The notes under the pieces: model-generated
The model's input: the letters and a program-made list of their open reading frames with translations, nothing else
What the model was told of the DNA's origin: nothing
Databases searched by the model: none
Origin: Mucilaginibacter sp.
GTDB lineage: Bacteria > Bacteroidota > Bacteroidia > Sphingobacteriales > Sphingobacteriaceae
Assembly: GCA_030445275.1 (NCBI GenBank)
Contig: JAUCSE010000031.1
Coordinates: forward strand, 62,001 to 126,000
Direction of reading: 5' to 3'
Length of the DNA stretch: 64,000 nt
Position numbers and translations under genes: made by a program
Shown here: piece by piece, positions 7,648 to 18,300 of the stretch
How positions within the stretch are numbered: the stretch's first letter is position 1
Layout: each line of letters starts with the position of its first letter

Positions 7648-8571
7648 ATGAAAAAGGAAGAAAACAGCCCTCATAAATTTGATTCTTTATCCGATGCACT
7701 TCGGGCCTTTGGCTTACCTAAGCCCTTGCATCCCTTGATCAGTTTGATCAATAGCGCAAATACCCAGGTTGAATTTAATAGACCACCACACTCCCATGTG
7801 CTTAATTTTTATAAAATATCATATCGACCAAAACTCAGCGGGAAATTAAAATATGGCCAGGACTATTATGACTTTGATGAAGGTGGCTTACTATTCGCTG
7901 CTCCTGGTCAGGTAATTGGCAACAATAACGATACCGAAACCAGGGAATGCTCCCTGTATACTTTGCTGATTCACCCGGATTTCTTATTAGGTTACCCCTT
8001 AGCAAAGAATATCAAGCAGTATGGCTTCTTTTCTTATTCAACCAATGAAGCATTGCATCTGTCAGAAAGTGAAAAAACAACGATCATTTCTATTTTCACG
8101 ATCATGGAGGAGGAGTTGACCAGCAGGATAGATGATTTTAGTCAGGATGTCATGATCTCCCAGATCGAGTTATTATTGAATTACGCTAATCGTTTTTACA
8201 AGCGCCAATTTATTACCCGCAAAGCGGTAAGCAGCGACCTGCTGCAAAAGCTGGAAGAAATTTTAGACGAGTATTTTAACAAAGAAAAATCCTTAAGTCA
8301 GGGAATTCCGACAGTTCAATACCTTTCGGAAAAGCTGAATATATCACCAAGTTATTTAAGTGACATGCTGCGTTCTTTAACCGGGCAAAATACACAGCAA
8401 CACATACATAACAGACTAATAGAAAAAGCGAAAGAAAAGTTATCTACCACCAGCTTATCTGTAAGTGAAGTTGCATACAATTTAGGCTTTGAACATCCGC
8501 AATCTTTTAGTAAGTTATTCAAAACAAAAACAAACCTTTCGCCATTAGAATTCAGACGATCTTTTAATTGA
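7648..8571 (+). CDS. AraC-family transcriptional regulator
   Basis: A 307-residue protein with an N-terminal ligand-type domain and a C-terminal double helix-turn-helix (about residues 210-305) containing SPSYLSDMLRSLTGQ and the second-helix signature VSEVAYNLGFEHPQSFSKLFK. The final segment NLSPLEFRRSF is typical of the family. It probably controls the dehydrogenase upstream, which is on the same strand, and possibly itself through the inverted repeat at 7592-7632. The inducer is unknown. Confidence 0.9.
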   Translation: MKKEENSPHKFDSLSDALRAFGLPKPLHPLISLINSANTQVEFNRPPHSHVLNFYKISYRPKLSGKLKYGQDYYDFDEGGLLFAAPGQVIGNNNDTETRECSLYTLLIHPDFLLGYPLAKNIKQYGFFSYSTNEALHLSESEKTTIISIFTIMEEELTSRIDDFSQDVMISQIELLLNYANRFYKRQFITRKAVSSDLLQKLEEILDEYFNKEKSLSQGIPTVQYLSEKLNISPSYLSDMLRSLTGQNTQQHIHNRLIEKAKEKLSTTSLSVSEVAYNLGFEHPQSFSKLFKTKTNLSPLEFRRSFN

Positions 8572-8685
8572 TATACTATTATTTGCAGATCACAATACCA
8601 GGTACAAAGTGCACGTCAGGAATGGTTTTGGAGTTAATAAGCCCACTTTTAATAACAACAAAACGCGGCTCATCAAATTAGGCAA

Positions 8686-8699
8686 ATTGCTATAGCAAT
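8686..8699. promoter_or_regulatory. perfect 14-base palindrome upstream of the hybrid sensor gene
   Basis: ATTGCTATAGCAAT is its own reverse complement and lies about 90 bases before the hybrid sensor start, within the 220-base gap after the AraC gene. It is a possible operator; no binding protein can be assigned. Confidence 0.35.
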
Positions 8700-8791
8700 A
8701 GCAGAATAGATTCTTAAATTTAGTGGTTATAAATCTTAATTAAGGTGTTAGCTTAAGGAATTATATCCACCATATTTAGAATACCGTCAAA

Positions 8792-11700
8792 ATGCGAAGA
8801 AAAACGTTTATCGTGCAAGTGTTTTTACTGCTGATGCAGGTATATGCGTTTGCCCAAAGCAGCCAATATCAATTCTCGCATCTGGATATTAAAAATGGCC
8901 TTTCGCATAATCAAATCAATTGCATTTATAAGGATACTAAGGGATTTATGTGGTTTGGCACGCTGTCGGGCCTTAACAAATATGATGGGTACAAATTAAA
9001 AATTTATAAGCATTCGGCCAATGACATCACCACTCTTGATGATGATTGTATTTTAAATATTACCGAAGGTCCTGAAAACAAACTATGGATAGAAACCCGG
9101 TCGGGGTTTAACATTTATGATCCCTCCACAGAAAAATTCAGTCATAACTACAAAGATTTTTTAAACAAGATAGGTATAGCCGATACTTATATCGCAGCCA
9201 TCAAAAAAGACCAGTTTGGCAACTTTTGGTTTTTACATCATAGTTTGGGAGTATACAAATATGATCCGGTATCAAAAAAAACAATCAATTTAACACATCA
9301 TGATAAAGATACCCACTCATTATTTGCTGATGTAGTTGCTGATATAGCCATCGATTTAAAAGGAAATATCTGGCTTGTTTATAGTCAGGGAGTTTTGGAA
9401 AGACTGGATCCGCATAGTTATCAGGTTAATTTCCGTACACAGCTAAGCAGTTTGCCTGCTGGTCTTAGTAGTTCCTATCACCTGTATATTGATAACCAGA
9501 ATGATGTGTGGGCCTTTGTGCGCAGCTATTCGGCGGGTATTTATTACCTGAACACGCAGTCAAATGTTCTTAAGCATATAGATAAAGGTAGCGGCCCCGA
9601 TCATTTAAACAACGATGTGGTAGCTGATGTAATACAGGACAATAAAAACACCATGTGGATAGCAACTGATCATGGAGGCGTTAACTTGCTCAATAAACAG
9701 ACCTTTAAAATAAGCTATCTACTTAATCGCGAGGATGATGATAAAACCATCGGGCAGAACAGTATTACACAACTTTATAAAGACAATACAAGTATAGTTT
9801 GGCTGGGGACTTATAAAAGAGGGATAAGTTATTATCATCCCAGTATTATAAAATTTGCCAACTATGCCCATCATCTTTCAGATCCCGGAAGTTTACCCTT
9901 TGGGGACATCAATAGTTTTGCGGAGGACGCTGCTGGAAATCTTTGGATTGGTACCAATGGTGGCGGTTTAATTTACTGGGACCGTAAGAAGAATACCTAT
10001 AAGCAATATCTTCATGATGCCAATACCCCAAACAGCCTCACCAATAATGTGATTGTATGCCTGTTTATTGATCATGAACAAAAATTATGGATAGGAACTT
10101 ATTATGGTGGGCTTGATTGTTATGATGGTAAAACATTTACACATTACAAACACCATGATGGCGTACCCGGCAGTATTTCTGAAGACAGGATTTGCGCTAT
10201 AAAAGAAGACTCAGAAAAAAACCTGTGGGTAGGTACACTGTCGGCCGGATTAAACAAGTTAAACCGGGTTAACAATACCTTTACACACTATATTTCAAAT
10301 GGCGATCTGAAACAAAACTCCATACACTCCAATTATGTAGGCGCGCTTTTAGAAGACAGGCGAAAAAATTTGTGGATAGTAACAGCTTTTGGCGTTGACC
10401 TGTTAGTGAAAAAAACAGGCCGCTTTATTCATTACCTGCATAATGATAAGGCCCCCAATAGCTTAACAAACAATAACACCAACAATATTTTAGAAGACAG
10501 TCAGGGTTTTATATGGATAAGCACCCGCGAGGGACTGAGTATTTTTGACCCTGCAACCAACAAATTTACAACTATATCTAAACAGGACGGATTACCTGAC
10601 AACACCACCATTGATTTGCAGGAAGATGACATGCATAATATGTGGGTAAGCACACCTAATGGTCTTTCAAATATCATTATCGACCGCCAATCAGCAAAGC
10701 TTCAGTTTCATTTCATCAATTATAACGAAACTGATGGCCTGCAGGGACGTGAATTTTCAGAGAACTCTTCCTGTAAAATGCGTAGCGGCGAACTGGTATT
10801 TGGCGGCGGCGATGGTTTTAATGTTTTCAAACCCGATCTGATCCAGTTTAATAAAAGCATCCCTAACCTGGTGTTTACTGATTTTCAAGTATTCAATCAA
10901 AGCGTTGCCGCGGGCGAAAAAATAAATGGCGATGTGATTCTACAAAAGTCGATCACTGAATCAGGGGCGCTGCAGCTGAAACATAATGACAACGTGTTTT
11001 CTATAGAGTTTGCAGCGCTCAATTACTTTAATCCGGATAAGGTAAAGCTGCAATATACCATGCAGGGCTTTGACAAAGGCTGGATAACTGCTGATAACAA
11101 GGTAAGGAAAGCAACCTATACCAATCTTGATCCGGGCGACTACACTTTTAAAGTACGCGCATCAAACAATGAGTTTTGGAACAGTAAAGAAATTACGTTG
11201 CATGTTACCATATTACCCCCTTTCTGGAAAACCACCTGGGCCTATTTATTATATGCCCTGGCATGTATTGGTACGCTGCTTTATTTACGCCATCGGGGTA
11301 TTCAAAAAATAAAGGCACAATTCTCCCTTGAAAAGGAACGTGAGGAAGCGCAGCGTATGCATGAGCTTGACCTGATGAAAATCAAATTCTTCACCAATGT
11401 AAGCCATGAGTTTCGTACGCCATTGTCATTGATCATGACGCCTGTTGATAAAATACTCATGCAAATTACTGATGCTGCTTCCAGGCGGCAGTTGCTCATG
11501 ATAAACCGTAATGCCCGCAGGCTGCTTAACCTGGTAAATCAACTGATGGATTTCAGGAAAATGGAACACCAGGAGTTAAAACTGTACAAAAAACCAGGTG
11601 ATATTATCGGGTTTATTAAAGATCTGTCATTATCATTTACTGATGTGGCTGATCAAAAGAATATTAAGTTTGTTTTCGATGCTGATAACGAGGCCTTTTA

Positions 11701-12943
11701 TACCAGTTTTGACCATGATAAAATTGAACGGATACTGTTCAATTTACTTTCAAACGCCTATAAGTTTACGTATGGGGGCGGGCGGGTAAGTGTGCTGCTC
11801 AATTTAAAATATCAGGACGATACAGGTAATAATCAACTGGAGATCAGGGTTATTGATACCGGCATTGGCATTCCTGCTGATAAGCAGAAAAAGATATTCG
11901 AACCGTTTTTTCAGCATGATATCCCGGGCTCTATGCTAAATCAGGGGAGTGGCATAGGTTTATCAATTACCAAAGAGTTTGTTAAGCTACACAACGGAGA
12001 GATCTTTGTGGAAAGCGAACCCGACCAGGGCAGTTGTTTTACCATTTTGCTGCCATTGCAGCAGTTGGATGAAAGTTTGTTTATTGATGCCCCTTTGCTT
12101 TTAGACCATGAAACAACCGGTTGGATTGAGCCGGAGCCGGTAAAAGATCATCAGCCTAAAGACCATCGCGATCATAAAAAGCCAACGGTATTGCTGGTGG
12201 AGGATAATGACGATTTCAGGTTTTATATTAAAGATAACCTGAAAGATCATTTTAATATTATTGAAGCCGAGAATGGTAAAAAGGGATGGCAAAGAGCGCT
12301 TGCCCTACACCCTAATTTAATTGTGAGCGATATCAGTATGCCCGAAATGAACGGAATTGATTTGTGTCTCAAGATCAGAAATGACTCCCGAACCTCACAT
12401 ATCCCGGTGATATTGTTAACCGCACTTATCGGCGAAGAGCAGCAATTAAAAGGTTTAGAAACCGGCGCTACTGATTATATGACCAAGCCTTTTAACTTTG
12501 AGATACTGCTTTCAAAGATCAAAAATATCCTGAGCCAGCAGGAGTACATGCGCAAAACTTACCAGAAGCAAGTGGATGTTAAACCAACTGATGAATATAT
12601 TGATTCGCCCGAAGAATTGTTCATTAAAAAAGTACTGCTTTTGATAGATAACAATATATCCAACCCTAATTTTTCGGTTGAGGAACTGAGCAGCGATATG
12701 TTTGTAAGCCGTTATACCCTGTATAAAAAAATCCTGCAGATGACCGGTAAAACCCCAAACGAACTGGTGCGCTCCATGCGGTTAAAAAGAGCCGCCCAAC
12801 TACTTGAAACCGGCCATTTAACCATATCGCAGATTTGTCATAAAGTAGGCTTTAAAAGTCAGAAATACTTTGTCCGCACTTTTAAGGCTGAGTTTAACAG
12901 TATCCCCTCCAAATATATGGAAGGGGTTAATGCAGCAGATTGA
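8792..12943 (+). CDS. hybrid two-component system regulator (HTCS)
   Basis: A 1383-residue one-protein signalling system. Signal peptide 1-21; periplasmic two-component propeller repeats to about residue 690 (recurrent WIGTxxGGL-type blades); a Y_Y_Y domain at about 745-810; a transmembrane helix at about 812-834. The histidine kinase motif FFTNVSHEFRTPL (His near 871) is followed by an ATPase domain with GIGIP and GSGIGLS. The receiver domain (VLLVEDNDDFR from about 1131) has its Asp in SDISMPEMNG near 1180, and a C-terminal AraC helix-turn-helix ends the protein. This family senses glycan fragments in the periplasm and switches on the neighbouring uptake locus, here the SusC/SusD genes downstream. 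Confidence 0.96.
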   Translation: MRRKTFIVQVFLLLMQVYAFAQSSQYQFSHLDIKNGLSHNQINCIYKDTKGFMWFGTLSGLNKYDGYKLKIYKHSANDITTLDDDCILNITEGPENKLWIETRSGFNIYDPSTEKFSHNYKDFLNKIGIADTYIAAIKKDQFGNFWFLHHSLGVYKYDPVSKKTINLTHHDKDTHSLFADVVADIAIDLKGNIWLVYSQGVLERLDPHSYQVNFRTQLSSLPAGLSSSYHLYIDNQNDVWAFVRSYSAGIYYLNTQSNVLKHIDKGSGPDHLNNDVVADVIQDNKNTMWIATDHGGVNLLNKQTFKISYLLNREDDDKTIGQNSITQLYKDNTSIVWLGTYKRGISYYHPSIIKFANYAHHLSDPGSLPFGDINSFAEDAAGNLWIGTNGGGLIYWDRKKNTYKQYLHDANTPNSLTNNVIVCLFIDHEQKLWIGTYYGGLDCYDGKTFTHYKHHDGVPGSISEDRICAIKEDSEKNLWVGTLSAGLNKLNRVNNTFTHYISNGDLKQNSIHSNYVGALLEDRRKNLWIVTAFGVDLLVKKTGRFIHYLHNDKAPNSLTNNNTNNILEDSQGFIWISTREGLSIFDPATNKFTTISKQDGLPDNTTIDLQEDDMHNMWVSTPNGLSNIIIDRQSAKLQFHFINYNETDGLQGREFSENSSCKMRSGELVFGGGDGFNVFKPDLIQFNKSIPNLVFTDFQVFNQSVAAGEKINGDVILQKSITESGALQLKHNDNVFSIEFAALNYFNPDKVKLQYTMQGFDKGWITADNKVRKATYTNLDPGDYTFKVRASNNEFWNSKEITLHVTILPPFWKTTWAYLLYALACIGTLLYLRHRGIQKIKAQFSLEKEREEAQRMHELDLMKIKFFTNVSHEFRTPLSLIMTPVDKILMQITDAASRRQLLMINRNARRLLNLVNQLMDFRKMEHQELKLYKKPGDIIGFIKDLSLSFTDVADQKNIKFVFDADNEAFYTSFDHDKIERILFNLLSNAYKFTYGGGRVSVLLNLKYQDDTGNNQLEIRVIDTGIGIPADKQKKIFEPFFQHDIPGSMLNQGSGIGLSITKEFVKLHNGEIFVESEPDQGSCFTILLPLQQLDESLFIDAPLLLDHETTGWIEPEPVKDHQPKDHRDHKKPTVLLVEDNDDFRFYIKDNLKDHFNIIEAENGKKGWQRALALHPNLIVSDISMPEMNGIDLCLKIRNDSRTSHIPVILLTALIGEEQQLKGLETGATDYMTKPFNFEILLSKIKNILSQQEYMRKTYQKQVDVKPTDEYIDSPEELFIKKVLLLIDNNISNPNFSVEELSSDMFVSRYTLYKKILQMTGKTPNELVRSMRLKRAAQLLETGHLTISQICHKVGFKSQKYFVRTFKAEFNSIPSKYMEGVNAAD

Positions 12944-13015
12944 TCAGTATGCGTACGCTTTTAAATCTAAAAATAACGCTGTATTCTCTCCTATAGCTAT
13001 TCGAAAAAATAAAAA

Positions 13016-13052
13016 GTTTGTCATTTCGAACGAGGAACGAGGAGAAATCTTA
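13016..13052. repeat. half copy of dispersed repeat class A
   Basis: GTTTGTCATTTCGAACGAGG and the following ACGAGGAGAAATCTTA match, with few differences, the right arm of the composite repeat at 26178-26325 read in reverse complement. No second arm is visible here, so it is a solo half element. Confidence 0.6.
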
Positions 13053-13122
13053 ATCCTGCAAATTTTAACATCAACTATAATACTATTCTGTCAGATTACC
13101 AATATCCAAGGTACCAAAACAG

Positions 13123-13219
13123 GGGTACATTTGTAAATAACCGCATCCTCTATTTCATCCATTTTACGATTAAATAATTGACTACCAATTAATTAATCGT
13201 AGTTGACATTTGTACCCCT
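13123..13219. promoter_or_regulatory. inverted AGGGGTACA boxes upstream of SusC
   Basis: AGGGGTACA at 13123-13131 and its reverse complement TGTACCCCT at 13211-13219 lie about 80 bases apart, each next to an ATTTGTA word. They are candidate binding sites for the HTCS or the AraC regulators of this locus. Confidence 0.3.
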
Positions 13220-13469
13220 ATTTATCCACAACCGGGTATAAGTTACCATATAATTTTACCCTCATTATAACCAATTATTACGATCAGGGTATACTTTTCC
13301 TGACTTAATATAAACCTGAAAGAATACAGTAACCAATTTATTGAAGCAATAACCCACCGTTTTTAACGGTGATACCAAATATGGCTATAGCTGATGCTAT
13401 ACCTATGGACAATTGCAAGCTATTGAACCATACATCAAGATAAACCAATACTAATTAAACCAATAGATT

Positions 13470-16400
13470 ATGCGAAAAATTCTACGATTAGCATTATTGT
13501 TCGTGTCGTTGTTTTTGTGCTCCCGGGCAGAGGCGCAAAACCAGGCAACAATAATCAAAGGAACAGTAACTGACGAAAAAGGAGTAACATTACCTGGTGT
13601 TTCCGTTGCTGTAAAAGACAGTAAAGTAGCAGTCACTACCGATCTGGATGGTAAGTACAGTATAACCTTACCCCCCAATGCCAAAATTCTCAGCTTTTCA
13701 TTTATCGGGGCCGAAAAACAGGAAGTGGTGATCGGCACCAGAACAATCATCAATGTTACGTTAAAATCATCAACAACAGCCCTTGATGCGGTTGATATTG
13801 TGGCAATAGGCTATGGGTCGCAAAAACGGCAGGATATCAATGGTGCGGTATCCTCTGTAAAAGCATCTGATATAGCCAACCTGCCGCAGGTAAGTGTTGA
13901 TCAAATGCTGCAGGGTAAAGCTGCCGGCGTTACCATTACACAAAGTACCGGGGCGCCCGGCAGTGCAACCTCCGTGCATATAAGGGGCGTATCCAATCTA
14001 TCAGGCACCAATGAGCCATTGTATGTTATAGATGGCATCCCAATGTCGGGCGATGCCAACAATGGCAGTACCAGTGGCCGTACCGCTAATCAAAATCAAA
14101 ATAACGGCGAAAATGCGGTTAGTCCCCTGGCGCTGATCAACCCATCAGATATCGCTTCTATTGATGTTTTAAAAGATGCTTCGGCAACCGCCATATACGG
14201 TAGCCGCGGATCAAATGGTGTTATCATTATAACTACCAAGCGTGGTAAAAATGGCAGCGCCCGCATCAATTACGATGGTTACTATGGTTTTCAGCAGCAA
14301 GGTAAATTCTTAAAGATGATGAACCTGCAACAATATGCCAGTCTTGAAAATCAACTGGCTGACATTTATGGCGTTGGTAGAAGAGGTGAATTTGCAGATC
14401 CTTCCTTGTTAGGAGAAGGCACCAACTGGCAAAAGGGAATATTCCGCACCGCTCCTATGCAAAGTCACCAGGTATCAGTTTCAGGAGGTAAAGAAGGTGT
14501 TGACTACTATATCTCGGGTGGATATTTAAAACAGGAGGGTACTATTATAGGGTCTGATTTTAATCGTTATTCATTCCGTTCTAACGTAAACGGACAGGTA
14601 AAAGACTGGTTTAAACTGGGCTCGGCCATTTCATTTGCACGTACCGAAGAAAATACACTCCTGAGTGATAACAACGGCATTGTGTACAATGCCCTATTGA
14701 GTGCACCCGATCAGGCTGTTCGTAACCCTGACGGATCATTTGCCGGGCCATTACCAAACCAGGTAGGCGGAGTGATAAACCCGGTAGCCCAGGCATTAAC
14801 CAAAACAAATAACCTGGTACGAAACAACCTGAATGCCAACTTTTATAATGATCTGCGCTTTTCTCAGGATCTTTCTTTACGATCAGAATTGGGCGGCAGT
14901 TTCGGCTTTTCAAACAGCCGGTTGTTTAACCCCACCTATGCATTTGGCACCTACGTAAACCCTACCGCTACTTTGAGCGAAAGCTGGCAACAGAATTTGT
15001 ACTGGAACTGGAAAGAATATTTAACCTACACGCATATTTTTGCCAAAAAGCATAATTTAACCGCGCTATTAGGTCATGAAGTAACCAAAACTAACTGGAA
15101 CGGTATCGGTGGATCGCGCCAGAGCTTTTACAGCAATGATTTGCAAACACTCAATTTAGGTGATGCCAAAACGGCTCAAAATGATGAATACAAGGGCAGT
15201 AATGCACTTGAATCAGCTTATGCCCGCGCTATTTATACGTTTGACAATAAGTATAGTTTAACCGCTACTTTCCGGGCAGATAAATCCTCAAATTTTGCAC
15301 CCGGGCACCAAACAGGCTATTTCCCTTCGTTCGCTGCTTCATGGAGGGTTTCTGACGAAGCTTTTATGAGCCGTGTAAAGCAGATGGCCGATAATATTAA
15401 AATAAGAATAGGCTATGGCGAAACAGGTAACCAGGATATTGCCGGTTATCAGTACGGAGCCGCACTAACCCCAACTTCTACAGGTTTAGGAACCGGTTTC
15501 CTTGTTGATAAAATCCCCAATCCTAACCTGAAATGGCAAACCTCTATTCAAACAAATATTGGTCTTGATTTTAGTCTTTTCAACAGGATCGATGCTTCGT
15601 TTGATTGGTATAAAAAAACATCCAAAAACTTTTTATTCCAGAAACCACTACCGGCATTCCTAACTGGTGATGCCAACTACCTTGGTGGTATTAACCCACC
15701 TTTTATTAACGGTGGCAGGGTTGATAATACCGGTTTTGAGTTTACCATCAATTCAAAAAATATTATTGCAAAGAATTTTAACTGGAGCACAACGCTTGTA
15801 TTTTCTCATTACACCACTAAGGTTGTTTCTCTAGCCGACGGAACCACCCCCATCATTGGTCAAATCACCAACGGCTTCCTGCAGCTCTCCGTTACACAAA
15901 CATCTGTTGGCGGGCCAATAGGTGAGTTTTATGGCTATAAAGTAAAAGGGCTTTTTAAAACCGACGATCAACTCCGGAATGCGCCTATCCAGTTTGGCCG
16001 CCCGGTAGCCAATAAAACCGGTACCTGGCTGGGCGATATTCAATATGTTGATGTAAACAATGATGGCAAAATTGATGCGAGTGATTTAACCCGCCTTGGT
16101 AATCCCAATCCTGATTTTACTTTTGGCATCACTAATAATTTCAACTACAAAGCAGTGGAATTGTCCATATTTCTACAGGGCAGCTATGGGGGCAAAATAT
16201 TAAATGCCTTAAATTATACCACTAATGGTTTATCGGCCTTATATCAAAATCAATTGGCCTCGGCAGCCAATTACTGGACCCCAACAAACTCCAGCTCCAA
16301 TATACCAGCACCAAAAGGAGGCGATAACCCCAACCTGTTCATGTCTGACCGGTTTTTGGAAAACGCATCGTACCTAAGGGTGCAAAATGTGCGCCTCGGC

Positions 16401-16610
16401 TACAGCCTGCCAACCAAATGGATCAAAGCCGTTAAGCTTAGTCGTTTAAAAGTATATGCCAGCGGCCAAAATCTGTTTGTAATAACAGGCTATAAAGGCC
16501 TTGACCCCGAAATAGGTTCCATGAATCAAAATGTGTTTTTAACCAATATAGACATCGGCAGATACCCGTCTCCCAGAACCATCACCTTTGGTATAAATGC
16601 AGAGTTTTAA
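13470..16610 (+). CDS. SusC/RagA-family TonB-linked outer-membrane transporter
   Basis: A 1046-residue receptor. Signal peptide 1-23 (ending RAEAQ); a carboxypeptidase-regulatory-like domain at about 28-105 (IKGTVTDEKGVTLPGVSV); plug domain starting at AIGYGSQKRQDINGAVSSV and containing YVIDGIPM and ATAIYGSRGSNGVIIITTK; then a 22-strand type barrel ending in ITFGINAEF with terminal Phe. It imports oligosaccharides in energy-dependent fashion, with SusD as lid. SusD follows after 20 bases. Length and domain order are normal. The long untranslated stretch upstream suggests control by the HTCS. Confidence 0.97.
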   Translation: MRKILRLALLFVSLFLCSRAEAQNQATIIKGTVTDEKGVTLPGVSVAVKDSKVAVTTDLDGKYSITLPPNAKILSFSFIGAEKQEVVIGTRTIINVTLKSSTTALDAVDIVAIGYGSQKRQDINGAVSSVKASDIANLPQVSVDQMLQGKAAGVTITQSTGAPGSATSVHIRGVSNLSGTNEPLYVIDGIPMSGDANNGSTSGRTANQNQNNGENAVSPLALINPSDIASIDVLKDASATAIYGSRGSNGVIIITTKRGKNGSARINYDGYYGFQQQGKFLKMMNLQQYASLENQLADIYGVGRRGEFADPSLLGEGTNWQKGIFRTAPMQSHQVSVSGGKEGVDYYISGGYLKQEGTIIGSDFNRYSFRSNVNGQVKDWFKLGSAISFARTEENTLLSDNNGIVYNALLSAPDQAVRNPDGSFAGPLPNQVGGVINPVAQALTKTNNLVRNNLNANFYNDLRFSQDLSLRSELGGSFGFSNSRLFNPTYAFGTYVNPTATLSESWQQNLYWNWKEYLTYTHIFAKKHNLTALLGHEVTKTNWNGIGGSRQSFYSNDLQTLNLGDAKTAQNDEYKGSNALESAYARAIYTFDNKYSLTATFRADKSSNFAPGHQTGYFPSFAASWRVSDEAFMSRVKQMADNIKIRIGYGETGNQDIAGYQYGAALTPTSTGLGTGFLVDKIPNPNLKWQTSIQTNIGLDFSLFNRIDASFDWYKKTSKNFLFQKPLPAFLTGDANYLGGINPPFINGGRVDNTGFEFTINSKNIIAKNFNWSTTLVFSHYTTKVVSLADGTTPIIGQITNGFLQLSVTQTSVGGPIGEFYGYKVKGLFKTDDQLRNAPIQFGRPVANKTGTWLGDIQYVDVNNDGKIDASDLTRLGNPNPDFTFGITNNFNYKAVELSIFLQGSYGGKILNALNYTTNGLSALYQNQLASAANYWTPTNSSSNIPAPKGGDNPNLFMSDRFLENASYLRVQNVRLGYSLPTKWIKAVKLSRLKVYASGQNLFVITGYKGLDPEIGSMNQNVFLTNIDIGRYPSPRTITFGINAEF

Positions 16611-16630
16611 TAACCACAAATGATTTTGAT

Positions 16631-18292
16631 ATGAAAACAAATATAAAATATTTAATGAGCGCGGTAATGGCCTGCATGATCATTGCATCTGGTTGTAAAA
16701 AGGACTTTTTTAATCGTCCGCCCGAAAGCGCCATCACCATTGATAACTTTTACCAAACCAATGCACAAGTCCAGGCCAGCACCAACGCGCTGTATAATTC
16801 GCCATGGTTTAGTTATGTGGCAAAAGCAGGCTGGAGCATATGCGAGATGTCGGGAGGCAACGGCCGGAGCTATTCGAGCGATGTAGTAAACTTTGGCGAT
16901 TTTTCTATAACCAATACCAATACACAGGTTGGAGCCGCCTGGGCCTCATTATGGACAGTTGTAGCACAATCAAACGCCCTTATTAATTACCTCCCCGCCA
17001 AGGTTTCGGCATCTGTTGATAAAGCCATTGTAAACAACGCCCTCGGCGAGGCACATTTTATGCGGGCAATGGCCTATTTTCATATTGTAAGGCTATGGGG
17101 GCCCGTACCCATTATTGAAAACAGCAGCGACTTTATCAGCAATTTCCAGGTAAATACTAACCCGGTGACTGACATATATAAGTTTATGATCAATGATCTT
17201 AAATATGCCGAAACCAATTGTACCGCCACCATCAGAACCGGCGCCACAACACAGGGGCATGTATCCAGCGGCTCGGCATCAGCGCTGCTTGCAAAAGTGT
17301 ATTTGTATATGCAGGATTATACCAATGCGCTGACAGAGGCGCAGAAGGTGATAAAAAGTGGTGAGTTTAAGCTGTACGGAATTGATATTGCCGGTAAAAC
17401 CTATAATGATCTGTTTAAAACCGCCAACAATAATAATGAAGAGAGTGTATGCCAGATTCAATGGGCAGGCGGGGCCTCCTATGGTCATGGCAACCCGCAA
17501 CAGGCCTCCTTAGCTTACAGTACCGTTATCACCGGCACCGGCGATGGCTATGCGGTGCTTGGACCAACCATTGATCTTCAAAAATCCTATGAGCCTGGTG
17601 ATGCCCGCTTGCATGGTACCATTATGACAGCAGGCGATTTTTATCCCGAGCTTAATGCAGCAACCGGAGGCTATACCGTGCCAGCCGATGTGAATGCTCA
17701 GGGCGGAGATGCTGCCGTGAAAAAATATGTAGTAGGCACCCCCGCAGATAATGGCGGCATAGGCGCGGCACAATCAGCAGCGAATAATACCTACCTGATG
17801 CGTTTTGCCGAGGTCTATCTGATAGCCGCGGAGGCAATAGTTGGCAGTAATGTGACCTCAACCGATCCAACCGCCCTGGCCTATTTCAATACGATCAGGA
17901 AAAGGGCAAACCTGGCCCCAGTTACGGTGATTAACAGAAACCATGTGGTAGCTAATCCCAATTACGATGCCACCTATAATCCAAACGCACCCAAAACTAT
18001 TATCAAAGACGATATTCTGGACGAAAGAAGAAAAGAGTTTGCCATTGAAAACGACTACTGGTTTGACCTTGGCCGCCTGGATGGATGGAACGGTATATTG
18101 ACCAACAGCCATCCCAGGGCTACTGCCATTATAGGGCAGCAGGAAAGAGGCACTTACGCCAATGATCGCAAAACAATATACAGCTCGGTCATTGTACCAA
18201 CCAGCAACAAGTTTTTATTGCCGCTACCATCAACAGAAACAACAAGCGATCCTAAATTATTAGAACCGCCGGTACCTTACGTATTTAAATAA
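16631..18292 (+). CDS. SusD/RagB-family nutrient-binding lipoprotein
   Basis: A 553-residue surface lipoprotein with signal peptide and lipobox IIASGC (Cys near residue 22), followed by the charged sorting region KKDFF. The fold is helical TPR-like: ALGEAHFMRAMAYFHIVRLWGPVPII and the C-terminal block NDILDERRKEFAIENDYWFDLGR are family hallmarks. It caps the SusC barrel and binds glycan. It is translated directly after SusC and 8 bases before the IPT/TIG lipoprotein. Length and motifs are normal. Confidence 0.96.
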   Translation: MKTNIKYLMSAVMACMIIASGCKKDFFNRPPESAITIDNFYQTNAQVQASTNALYNSPWFSYVAKAGWSICEMSGGNGRSYSSDVVNFGDFSITNTNTQVGAAWASLWTVVAQSNALINYLPAKVSASVDKAIVNNALGEAHFMRAMAYFHIVRLWGPVPIIENSSDFISNFQVNTNPVTDIYKFMINDLKYAETNCTATIRTGATTQGHVSSGSASALLAKVYLYMQDYTNALTEAQKVIKSGEFKLYGIDIAGKTYNDLFKTANNNNEESVCQIQWAGGASYGHGNPQQASLAYSTVITGTGDGYAVLGPTIDLQKSYEPGDARLHGTIMTAGDFYPELNAATGGYTVPADVNAQGGDAAVKKYVVGTPADNGGIGAAQSAANNTYLMRFAEVYLIAAEAIVGSNVTSTDPTALAYFNTIRKRANLAPVTVINRNHVVANPNYDATYNPNAPKTIIKDDILDERRKEFAIENDYWFDLGRLDGWNGILTNSHPRATAIIGQQERGTYANDRKTIYSSVIVPTSNKFLLPLPSTETTSDPKLLEPPVPYVFK

Positions 18293-18300
18293 TCACAGAC

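Larger units (their letters stand above)
12944..13469. other. regulatory gap between HTCS and SusC genes
   Basis: This 526-base AT-rich stretch has no credible gene. It contains a half copy of a dispersed repeat (13016-13052), the inverted pair AGGGGTACA/TGTACCCCT (13123-13219), a TACATTTG element (13127-13134), and further GGGTATA words near 13235 and 13293. As the long leader of a SusC operon it probably holds the HTCS binding sites and the promoter, which I cannot fix exactly. Confidence 0.5.

Noticed and set aside
9000..10600. Repeated WIGT-type words in the HTCS gene as a tandem DNA repeat
   Set aside because: They are protein propeller repeats and the DNA between them is not conserved.
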